The notes under the pieces were generated by a model that was given only the letters and a program-made list of their open reading frames with translations, had not been told where the DNA came from and ran no database searches. 64,000 nt of DNA from Planctomycetaceae bacterium (GTDB lineage: Bacteria > Planctomycetota > Phycisphaerae > Phycisphaerales > SM1A02): assembly GCA_947490615.1 (NCBI GenBank), contig CANLHK010000002.1, forward strand, positions 1 to 64,000, given 5' to 3'. The stretch's first letter is position 1. The number at the start of each line of letters is the position of its first letter. Made by a program: the position numbers and the translations under genes. Positions 48,841-57,473 of the stretch are shown piece after piece.

Positions 48841-50388
48841 ATGAAGCTCTCGACCTTGCTTTCCGGTCTTCCCGCTCCTTGCGACGCTCGATTTGGTTGT
48901 GAGGGTGATCCCGACATTTGGAGCCTCGCGGAGGATTCGCGACGGGTTCGCCCTGGCGCGCTGTTCTTTGCGCGTGCGGGCACAAAGAACGATGGGCGCG
49001 CGTTCATTCTTGAGGCAGTGGAGCGTGGTGCCGTTGCTGTCTTGGCACCTGCAGGAAGCGAGCGACCCGAGGCGTTTGCCGATTCGATTGCCTGGTGTGA
49101 AGCGACTGATCCCGCACAGAGCGCCGCCACGATTGCCGAGAGGTTTCACGGAAATCCAACCCAAGCACTCACGCTTGTCGGTGTGACAGGCACCAACGGC
49201 AAGACGACGATCGCCTATCTCATCCAGCAGATTCTTGCGTTTGCGTCGGTGCGCTGCGGATTGGTTGGAACCGTCGAGATCGACGATGGACTCGTGCGCA
49301 AGCCGAGCGAACTCACCACGCCGCCCGCGCTCGAGCTGAGCGAGCTCTTCGCGCGCATGCTGGAAAACGGTTGTCGCGCCGCCGCGATGGAAGTCTCGAG
49401 TCACTCGCTCGACCAGTCTCGCGTGGCGGGCCTCACCTTTCGTACAGCCATCTTTACGAATCTCACGGGCGACCATCTCGACTATCACCAGTCCATGGAG
49501 CGCTACGCCGCTGCGAAGGCGCGTCTGTTTGGCATGCTCACGCCGGACGGAACTGCCATCGTGAACATGGATGATCCATGGCACGGAACGATGGTGACGG
49601 CCGCGCGCCTGCGTGGTGCGAAGGTGCTGCGGACGAGCTTGGTGGACCCAACAGCAGAGTGCCTCGCGACGGTGCACCGCATGGGACTCGAGTCGATGGA
49701 TGTTTCGATGCGCGGGCCGTGGGGACTCTTGGAACTCAAGCTTCCACTCGTCGGGCGGCACAACGCGATGAACGCGCTGCAGGCCGCCGCAGCGGGTTGG
49801 TCGCGCGGTATCGATGGAGAACGATTGGCGCGCGCGCTGGCCAACTGCCACGCACCACCAGGACGCTTGCAGCCTGTGGCCGTCGCAGGCGCAGGCTTCA
49901 ATGTGCTCGTCGACTATGCGCACTCCGACGATGCGTTGGCCAATGTGCTGCGCGCGCTTCGGCCCAATGTTCCCGCAGGCGGGCGATTGCGCGTGGTCTT
50001 TGGTTGTGGCGGAGATCGTGACGCGACCAAGCGGCCGCGCATGGCCAAGGTCGCCTGCGAAGGCGCCGATGAAGTCATCGTCACGAGCGACAATCCGCGC
50101 ACCGAGGATCCAGAGGCCATCATCGCTGCGGTGATGACGGGTGTTCCAGCCGAGGCACGAAACAAAGTCACGGTGGAAGCGGATCGCGCGCTCGCCATCG
50201 CGCTCGCCGTTTCGAGTGCGCGCGATGGAGACATCATTCTCATCGCGGGCAAGGGTCACGAGGACTACCAGATCATCGGCACTGAGAAGAAGAGCTTCGA
50301 TGATCGACGCGAGGCAGAAGCCGCGATACGCCTCCGCGTGCAATCGGAGCAGGCGACGAGATTCGGATCGGAGCGAGGTTCCTCATGA
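48841..50388 (+). CDS. murE: UDP-N-acetylmuramoyl-tripeptide synthetase
   Basis: VTGTNGKTTIAYLIQQIL, EVSSHSLDQSRVAGL, TNLTGDHLDYHQSMERYAAAKARLF, TSDNPRTEDP. Confidence 0.95.
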   Translation: MKLSTLLSGLPAPCDARFGCEGDPDIWSLAEDSRRVRPGALFFARAGTKNDGRAFILEAVERGAVAVLAPAGSERPEAFADSIAWCEATDPAQSAATIAERFHGNPTQALTLVGVTGTNGKTTIAYLIQQILAFASVRCGLVGTVEIDDGLVRKPSELTTPPALELSELFARMLENGCRAAAMEVSSHSLDQSRVAGLTFRTAIFTNLTGDHLDYHQSMERYAAAKARLFGMLTPDGTAIVNMDDPWHGTMVTAARLRGAKVLRTSLVDPTAECLATVHRMGLESMDVSMRGPWGLLELKLPLVGRHNAMNALQAAAAGWSRGIDGERLARALANCHAPPGRLQPVAVAGAGFNVLVDYAHSDDALANVLRALRPNVPAGGRLRVVFGCGGDRDATKRPRMAKVACEGADEVIVTSDNPRTEDPEAIIAAVMTGVPAEARNKVTVEADRALAIALAVSSARDGDIILIAGKGHEDYQIIGTEKKSFDDRREAEAAIRLRVQSEQATRFGSERGSS

Positions 50389-51878
50389 GCGCTGGTTCGA
50401 GTGACGCCTATCAAGTCCACTGTCCTTCGGTGCAGTCCATCGTGCTCGCGACGCGCGCCACAGTCGTCGCGCGCGCGGTGCGTGAACCAAGCTCGCTCAC
50501 GACGGACACGCGAGCGAGTTTGGAGGGCGCGTGTTTCGTCGCGCTGCATGGTGAGCGTTTCGACGGCCACGCCTTCGTTCACGAAGCCGCCTCGCGTGGT
50601 GCTGCACTGGCGATCGTGGAACGCGCATTGACAGCGAGTGAGTTGCCTCAGGGACTTCCCGCAGGATTCGGCCTCTTGCGCGTGCATTCGACGCGCACCG
50701 CGCTCGGTTCGATCGCGCACGCGTGGCGTGTGAGCAATCGGCACCTGCGCGTCGTCGCGATCACAGGAAGCGCTGGCAAGACCACAACCCGCCGACTCCT
50801 TGAAGGGATTCTTGCAGTGGTGGGCAACACACAGGCCAGTGCCAAGAGTTTCAACAACGACATCGGTGTGCCGCTCACGCTGCTCGCGACTCCTGACGAG
50901 GCGCGATTTCTCGTGGCGGAAATCGGGATGAATCACCCAGGCGAAATCCTGCCTCTCGCGGAAATGGTCCAGCCCGAAGGCGCGATCATCACGCTGGCAG
51001 GGCGCGCGCACCTCGAGGGACTCGGCTCGATTGCGGCGGTCGCTACAGAGAAGGCTTCGATTCTTCAGGCGGTTCCTGTCCACGGATTCGCGGTCATCAA
51101 CGGCGACAATGCTCCGCTCTGTGAGGCCGTTGAGCGATTGACGCAGACGGGACTCGCGCCATCGCGCGTCGTCACCTTTGGATTGAGCAGTGGCTGCGAC
51201 TATCGACTTCTTGCGCGGACCGTCGTGGATGGCGGCCAGAAGATTGAGGTGTCGCTTCCCCCATCAGCGCTGATGCTGGAAGAAGAGTCGACGCGCCGCC
51301 TGGAGATCTCGTTGCGAGTGCCTGGCGAACACAATGCCCGCAACGCGCTCGCGGCCATCGCTGCTGCGGTCGAAATGAAGATCCCCGCGGCGGCGATCCT
51401 CACGGGACTTGCAGGTGTCGAACCAGCAGACATGCGTCTCGAGCGGTCGGTCGTGGCGGGGCGCGCGATCTACAACGACGCGTACAACGCGAATCCCGAC
51501 GCGATGATCGCGTCGCTCGGTGCGTTCGCGGAGCTTTCCGCGGGAGTCTCGCGACGCGTGGCGATCCTTGGCGAGATGCGGGAACTCGGCCTCAACGCCA
51601 AGGCGCTTCATGAAGAAGTCGGCGCGCACGCTGCGGGACAACTGCACGAGCGGGATGCGATCGTGGCGGTGGGGCCGTGGGCGGGGGCCCTCGTCGCGGC
51701 AGCGCGGGAAGCGGGCTTCCGTGGCGACACGCTCCATGCCGACGTCTTCAGCGACGCCGTCGCGCTCGATGCCGCGGCGCTGGCGCCAAGCGGCTGTGCG
51801 ATCCTTCTCAAGGGCAGTCGGGGGGCGCGGATGGAACGGTTCCTCGAGCCGCTCGGGAGCGCATTTGCAGCCCGATGA
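50385..51878 (+). CDS. murF: UDP-N-acetylmuramoyl-tripeptide-D-Ala-D-Ala ligase
   Basis: AITGSAGKTTTRRLLEGIL, SFNNDIGVPLTLL, AEIGMNHPGEI, YNDAYNANPDAM. Confidence 0.94.
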   Translation: MSAGSSDAYQVHCPSVQSIVLATRATVVARAVREPSSLTTDTRASLEGACFVALHGERFDGHAFVHEAASRGAALAIVERALTASELPQGLPAGFGLLRVHSTRTALGSIAHAWRVSNRHLRVVAITGSAGKTTTRRLLEGILAVVGNTQASAKSFNNDIGVPLTLLATPDEARFLVAEIGMNHPGEILPLAEMVQPEGAIITLAGRAHLEGLGSIAAVATEKASILQAVPVHGFAVINGDNAPLCEAVERLTQTGLAPSRVVTFGLSSGCDYRLLARTVVDGGQKIEVSLPPSALMLEEESTRRLEISLRVPGEHNARNALAAIAAAVEMKIPAAAILTGLAGVEPADMRLERSVVAGRAIYNDAYNANPDAMIASLGAFAELSAGVSRRVAILGEMRELGLNAKALHEEVGAHAAGQLHERDAIVAVGPWAGALVAAAREAGFRGDTLHADVFSDAVALDAAALAPSGCAILLKGSRGARMERFLEPLGSAFAAR

Positions 51879-51923
51879 GATTGCAGGTCACTGGGGCTTC
51901 TTTCCGATAGTGGCCAACCGCGA

Positions 51924-53120
51924 ATGCTCTACTACCTGACGACCGCCTTCGAAGGCTGGCTTGGCGACAGCGTGTACTGGGTGATCCAAATATTCACCCA
52001 GGTGCATTTCCGCGCGTTCGCTGCCCTGATCTTCTCCTTCCTCATGGTGATGGCGTTCGCGCCACGCACCATCGCTCGATTGCGAGCACTCAAGGTTGGC
52101 GATCATCCTGAGTTCTACAACGCCGATCTCAACACGCTCAACCAAGGGAAGAAGGACACGCCCACGATGGGCGGGATCATGATCTGCGCGGCGATCATCG
52201 CCTCAGTCGTGCTCTTTGCCGACATCGTGAGCTCGCGCTATGTCCATCTGTCGCTCCTCATTCTGCTCTGGCTTGCGGGGGTCGGGCTCTTCGACGATTG
52301 GCTGAAGCTTACCGCGAGTCGTCGCGCTGCAGGAACGCGCGAAGGGCTCTTTGCCTGGGAGAAACTGCTCTTTCAGTTTGGTGGAGCCGTTCTGGTGGCG
52401 TTCTCGCTCTACGGCGTTTCGTCGGCGGCGTCCGACCCTTCAGCGATCAGCCTGAACTGGCCCTTCCAACGGACCTACGAGCCACAGAAGTTTGAGGAGA
52501 TCAAGACCGCCGCGAATGTGGTGCTCAATCCGAATCTCCTCATCCTCCCGCTCTGGGGCTTTCTGATTCTCGGCACGCTCTTCATGATGCTCACGACCAA
52601 CGCCGTGAACATCGCGGACGGGATGGATGGACTCGCGGCTGGAACCATGGCCATCGCCAGCATCGTGATCATGGTCCTGTGCTTCATCGCGAGCAGCCGC
52701 GATCTCTCGCTGTTGCTGCTGGTTCCCTATGTGCCTGGCTCAACCGAGCTCATCGTCGTCAGCGGCGCGATGGCGGGTTCCTGTCTTGGCTTCCTCTGGT
52801 TCAACTGCAATCCCGCGCGGGTCTTCATGGGTGACACGGGTTCCTTGGCCCTCGGCGGATTGCTGGCGTTCATCGCTGTCGCGATTCGGCAGGAAGCACT
52901 CTTGCTCCTCATCGCGGGGATCTTCTACGCCGAAGCGGGAAGCTCGGTCCTGCAGATGGGCTACTTCAAGTGGAGTAAGGGCAAGCGGATCTTCCGCTGC
53001 GCGCCTGTGCATCACCATCTGCACCTTGGTGGTTGGAGCGAGAGCCAAGTGGTCGTGCGGTTTTGGATCATCACCGCAATCCTTGGCGCCATCGCGCTGG
53101 CCTCGATCAAGGTGCGTTGA
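51924..53120 (+). CDS. mraY: Phospho-N-acetylmuramoyl-pentapeptide transferase
   Basis: KKDTPTMGGIMI, TTNAVNIADGMDGLAAG, FMGDTGSLALGG, RCAPVHHHLHLGGWSESQVVVRFWI. Confidence 0.96.
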   Translation: MLYYLTTAFEGWLGDSVYWVIQIFTQVHFRAFAALIFSFLMVMAFAPRTIARLRALKVGDHPEFYNADLNTLNQGKKDTPTMGGIMICAAIIASVVLFADIVSSRYVHLSLLILLWLAGVGLFDDWLKLTASRRAAGTREGLFAWEKLLFQFGGAVLVAFSLYGVSSAASDPSAISLNWPFQRTYEPQKFEEIKTAANVVLNPNLLILPLWGFLILGTLFMMLTTNAVNIADGMDGLAAGTMAIASIVIMVLCFIASSRDLSLLLLVPYVPGSTELIVVSGAMAGSCLGFLWFNCNPARVFMGDTGSLALGGLLAFIAVAIRQEALLLLIAGIFYAEAGSSVLQMGYFKWSKGKRIFRCAPVHHHLHLGGWSESQVVVRFWIITAILGAIALASIKVR

Positions 53121-53147
53121 GAGACTCAAGCGCATACCCTGCCAAGC

Positions 53148-55520
53148 ATGGTCGTGAACGCAGCAGGATCAAGAACATCAGCCCCGCGCGGTGGCGGAAG
53201 TTCGCTGTCCCGATCGAACAAACGCACGGCGTGGCTGGGCGTGCTCGTCTGCCTCGGACTCACGATGTTGTTTCTCCAAGTCGTGCGGCTCTCGGTCGCC
53301 GAGCATGAAGTACATCGACGGAGCGTCGAACAATATCTCAGCGTGAGTGCGTGGCTGCCTGCGTCGCGCGGGTCAATCCGCGATCGCAACGGTGTGGTCC
53401 TCGCCTCCGATCGAACCGCGTGGAATGTGCTGTTGCAGTACGACGCCATCGACGGAAGTTGGGTGCGCAGGAAGGCGCGTCGCGCGGCGCTCGAGCAAGT
53501 CGGACGCGAAGCGTGGACGGAGCTTTCTCCTGACGAGCGCGACGCCGAGATCGACCGAAGCGAAGCCGCGTTTGAACTGGTCCTCGACGAACGCGTGCTG
53601 CAACCGATCATGAAGGCGGGTCAGCTCACACGCGACGAACTCATCGCGCGTCTGAGCGCCATCATGACGCGGGTCGAACGACAGGCGACCGACTACCGTG
53701 AGTTGCGCCGCGGCGCGCTGCGGCGAAAGTACGGCGGCGACGCGCCGATTGCCGTGATCGAGAAAGAGCGCGCGCCCTCGCAACTCGATGCGCATGTGAT
53801 CCTTGAGGGAATCGAGCCCGAGGTCGCGTTTGCGTTTCAGCAGCTCGCTGTGGAGTTCCCTGGCGCTGTGGCGGTCGAGCCATCGACGCGCCGCATTCGA
53901 CCCTTCGACACGGTACAGACCACCATCTCTCGCTCGCAGTTTCCTTCACCCGCGCGTTCGAGCCGAGGCGTGGAACTCACGCTCGATGGTGTGGCCGATC
54001 ACATCGTGGGCTATCTGCGCGAGGTCTACGCCGAAGATGTGGCGGCGCGTCCGTTTCTTCGCGGCGCAGGACAGACCGAGGACCTCAAGGGATACCGCGA
54101 TGGACATGATCACATCGGATCGCGCGGAGCGGAGCGCACCGCTGAAGAGATTCTGCGTGGCACGCGAGGCAGGGTCACGAGCGATCTCAAGAGTCTCGAA
54201 GAACAGCGCATCGAAGCGATCGCGGGACTCGACATTGATCTCACCATCGACATTGAGTTGCAGACACGCCTGCATGGGTTGCTCATGCCCGAAGTCGGTC
54301 TCGCGCGCGTCGAGCAGTATCAGATTGGTTGGGACAAAGAAGGCAATCCGAAGCACGGACCGCTGCCAGTCGGAACCGAACTCAAAGGCGCGATTGTCGT
54401 GCTCGATGTGGCCACGGGAGAGATTCTCGCAGCAGTGAGCTCACCCACACTCGCGGATGGTCGGGCGATGACCAAGGATGATCGCGCGCGCGAACTGCCC
54501 TCGATGTTTCGTCCGTTTGAGGGCACCTATCCGCCAGGATCGATCTTGAAACCATTGGTGTTGTGCGCCGCGGCGGCAGAAGGCGTTCTGCAGCCAGGAG
54601 AGCTCATCGAATGCAAAGGGCACTTCTTTCCTGAGCGCGATGACATGTTGCGCTGCCATGTCTTTCGTCCCACGGAAGGACGCACCGCCACGCACGGACC
54701 GCTCGAAGCGTCGGGTGCGCTGGCGCGCAGTTGCAACATCTTTTTCTACACGCTGGCTGATCGGATCGGTGTCGATCGATTGGTTCCGTGGCTGCGAAAA
54801 TTTGGGCTGGGCGCGTATCCCGATGCGGGCCTTGCCTATGAGCGCCACGAAGTGACGACGGTTGATGGTGTGGCGCAACAGAGCACCAAGGTCTTTGGTG
54901 AGGCGCGCGGATCGGTGCCCGACACGACTGCGACAGGAGCGCGTGCAGCCAAGCGCGATCGCGTGTCCGAAGCGCTTCTTGGAATCGGACAGGGCACGCT
55001 GACTTGGACTCCACTGCAAGCTGCGCAGTCCTACGCGACCTTGGCGCGCGGCGGCGTGGTGATTCCGCCGACGATCTTCAAGCTCATGGTTCAAGAGCGG
55101 GCTGCAGTCGATCTGCACATTCCCGCGTGGGCGCTCGCGGAATGCCGCGCAGGATTGCGGGACTCAGTCGGCGCGGGATTTGGCAGCAGTCATCACATCA
55201 CGCTGCAGGACGGCACGCGTGAGCGGCTGTTTGATATCCCTGGTGCGCAGATCTGGGGAAAGACGGGCACCGCGACAGCACCTCCGTTGAAGGTCGATCC
55301 TGATGGCGATGGAGTCTTCGAGCGCGTGCAGACCGATCATGCCTGGTGGGTTGGCTTTGTCGGAGGCGAGGATGGGGTGCCGCGTTGCTCGATTGCGGTC
55401 ATTCTTGAGAACGGTGGTTCGGGTGGCAAAGTCGCTGGACCGATCGCGGAAGAGGTCATCCGCGCGTTGGTGGATCGCGGCACGCTGAGGCCGAGTTCTG
55501 CACGAGATCGGCCTCGTTGA
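53148..55520 (+). CDS. Penicillin-binding protein 2-type transpeptidase
   Basis: PPGSILKPLVLCAAA (SxxK), ARSCNIFFYTLADRIG (SxN), WGKTGTATAPP (KTG). Confidence 0.92.
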   Translation: MVVNAAGSRTSAPRGGGSSLSRSNKRTAWLGVLVCLGLTMLFLQVVRLSVAEHEVHRRSVEQYLSVSAWLPASRGSIRDRNGVVLASDRTAWNVLLQYDAIDGSWVRRKARRAALEQVGREAWTELSPDERDAEIDRSEAAFELVLDERVLQPIMKAGQLTRDELIARLSAIMTRVERQATDYRELRRGALRRKYGGDAPIAVIEKERAPSQLDAHVILEGIEPEVAFAFQQLAVEFPGAVAVEPSTRRIRPFDTVQTTISRSQFPSPARSSRGVELTLDGVADHIVGYLREVYAEDVAARPFLRGAGQTEDLKGYRDGHDHIGSRGAERTAEEILRGTRGRVTSDLKSLEEQRIEAIAGLDIDLTIDIELQTRLHGLLMPEVGLARVEQYQIGWDKEGNPKHGPLPVGTELKGAIVVLDVATGEILAAVSSPTLADGRAMTKDDRARELPSMFRPFEGTYPPGSILKPLVLCAAAAEGVLQPGELIECKGHFFPERDDMLRCHVFRPTEGRTATHGPLEASGALARSCNIFFYTLADRIGVDRLVPWLRKFGLGAYPDAGLAYERHEVTTVDGVAQQSTKVFGEARGSVPDTTATGARAAKRDRVSEALLGIGQGTLTWTPLQAAQSYATLARGGVVIPPTIFKLMVQERAAVDLHIPAWALAECRAGLRDSVGAGFGSSHHITLQDGTRERLFDIPGAQIWGKTGTATAPPLKVDPDGDGVFERVQTDHAWWVGFVGGEDGVPRCSIAVILENGGSGGKVAGPIAEEVIRALVDRGTLRPSSARDRPR

Positions 55521-56701
55521 TGCGCTCGGGGTACACGGCGTCACGGCTCTACAGCGGCACCGATGCCACGATGCGACTCGGGCTGCGCCTCGCAACACCT
55601 GCGTGGTTGTGCGTCGCTGCAGCACTGCTGCTCTCGTTGATGGGCATCGTGGCCATCGGCACGACACGCCCTGAACTCGCTGCGCGCCAAGGGATTTTTC
55701 TCATGGTGGGACTGGCCGCGGCGTTCATCGCCTGCGTCGTTCCGCCGCGGGCACAGCGCGTTCTGTGTTGGTCGGTGTTGGCGGTCGCCCTCGCGCTCTT
55801 AGTGTTTGTCCTTCTTCCCTTCGTGCCGCGCTCACTGGTCACGCCGCGCAACGGCGCTCGCGCGTGGATCAACATGGGAGCGGCCGACTTTCAGCCGTCA
55901 GAGTTGGCGAAGATCGCCTTCATTCTCTGCCTGTCGCAGTGGTATTCGTTGCAAGGAAGCCCACGCACCATCGCCGCACTCGTTGTTCCGAGTTGCATCG
56001 CTGCGGTGCTGGTGGGCTTGATCGTGAAGGAGCCCGATCTCGGAAGTGCGCTTCTGTTCGCCCCGACATTTCTGGGGATCACCATTGTGGCGGGGGTCCG
56101 CATGCGCGCCGTGTGGCTTGCGATCGTTGCGGCGGCCATCGTCGCGCCACTCGGGTACTTCCTAGTCTTGAAGCCTTACCAACAGGCGCGGATCGATGCG
56201 ATCGTTGCCCAGGTCCAGGGTGATGATCGATTTGAGAGCGGCATCGGATTCCAGGGCTGGCGCGCCATGCGCCTCGTCGGTGCTGGCGGGGTGTTCGGGA
56301 ACGACCGCGAGCGCGCCAAGGCGCTCATCGAGTTCAATCGCCTGCCCGAGGAACACAACGACATGGTCTTTGCCGTGGTTGCCTGTCGGTTTGGGCTCGT
56401 CGGAGCGGGCACGGCACTCTTGGCCTACGGAGCCTTTGCCTTTGGAGCTTTCTCGATGGCGATGTTGGCGCGCGATGGATTCACGAAACTCGTCGCGGTC
56501 GGGATTGGTTCGCTCCTCATGGCGCAGATGACGGTGAACATCGGCATGACGATTGGACTGCTTCCCATCACAGGCGTTACGCTGCCCTTTGTGAGTTACG
56601 GAGGCAGTTCATTGCTCTCATGCTGGGTTCTAACGGGGCTTCTCGTTGGGATCGGTATTCGCCCACCAACCGGTGGCGAGAAGGATCCTTTCGATGGGTG
56701 A
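55517..56701 (+). CDS. rodA: SEDS-family glycosyltransferase RodA/FtsW
   Basis: GARAWINMGAADFQPSELAKIAFILCL, FGNDRERAKALIEFNRLPEEHNDMVFAVV, LPITGVTLPFVSYGGSS. Confidence 0.9.
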   Translation: MMRSGYTASRLYSGTDATMRLGLRLATPAWLCVAAALLLSLMGIVAIGTTRPELAARQGIFLMVGLAAAFIACVVPPRAQRVLCWSVLAVALALLVFVLLPFVPRSLVTPRNGARAWINMGAADFQPSELAKIAFILCLSQWYSLQGSPRTIAALVVPSCIAAVLVGLIVKEPDLGSALLFAPTFLGITIVAGVRMRAVWLAIVAAAIVAPLGYFLVLKPYQQARIDAIVAQVQGDDRFESGIGFQGWRAMRLVGAGGVFGNDRERAKALIEFNRLPEEHNDMVFAVVACRFGLVGAGTALLAYGAFAFGAFSMAMLARDGFTKLVAVGIGSLLMAQMTVNIGMTIGLLPITGVTLPFVSYGGSSLLSCWVLTGLLVGIGIRPPTGGEKDPFDG

Positions 56702-57455
56702 TGCCAAACGATCAGGCGGCGAGAAGCCTGACGCCTCCGCGCGCGAAGCCGAGTTGTCCCGTTGGCTCGCCTTTGATCCTGAGCCAGAGCCGATTCCATG
56801 CGATCCCGCGGCGCGCGCCATGCTGACGGAGCTCGGGATTGAACTCGAGCCACGCGAAGAAGCGTTGCTGGCGCGCTACCTCGGCATGCTCTTCTTCGCC
56901 AACGAGCGATTCAATCTCACGCGGATCGACCCTGAGAGCGCGTGGACGCGGCATGTCGTGGATTGCATGACGCTGTTGGCACCGATGGCCTCGATCGAGC
57001 AGCTCACGCGCGCCATCGATGTGGGGTCGGGCGGAGGACTTCCTGGAATTCCTCTGGCGATTGCGCGCGGTGAGATTCGTTGGACGCTTCTCGAAGCCAC
57101 GGGGAAGAAGGCGAAGTTCCTCGAAGCAGTCGTGCGTCGACTCGGGCTGACCAATGTCACCGTCTTGAACGCGCGCGCGGAAGATGTGGCGCGAACGCCG
57201 TTGCGCGAGTCGTTTGATTTGACGACCTCACGCGCCGTCGGCGGGTTGGCTGATCTTGCGATGTATTCCATTCCGCTCCTGCGTATCGGCGGGATCATGC
57301 TCGCCATCAAGGGCGATCGCGCGGGAGAAGAGATTGCTTCCGCCAAGCAGCCGCTCTATGAGTTGCACGCCAATGTTGTCGGCGAGCTCAAGGGCCCGAC
57401 CAACACGGTCGTGGCGATTGAGAAGACGCGGAAGACTCCAGCGAAGTTTCCGTGA
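56694..57455 (+). CDS. rsmG: 16S rRNA (guanine527-N7)-methyltransferase
   Basis: FNLTRIDPESAWTRHVVDCMTLL, AIDVGSGGGLPGIPLAI, LLEATGKKAKFLEAVVRRLGL, SRAVGGLADLAMYSIPLL. Confidence 0.93.
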   Translation: MGDAKRSGGEKPDASAREAELSRWLAFDPEPEPIPCDPAARAMLTELGIELEPREEALLARYLGMLFFANERFNLTRIDPESAWTRHVVDCMTLLAPMASIEQLTRAIDVGSGGGLPGIPLAIARGEIRWTLLEATGKKAKFLEAVVRRLGLTNVTVLNARAEDVARTPLRESFDLTTSRAVGGLADLAMYSIPLLRIGGIMLAIKGDRAGEEIASAKQPLYELHANVVGELKGPTNTVVAIEKTRKTPAKFP

Positions 57456-57473
57456 GGCGCTGACTGCAAGGCG

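Noticed and set aside
48589-50343. 584-aa minus-strand ORF
   Set aside because: Antisense to murE and the AI-2E transporter end; no family motifs.
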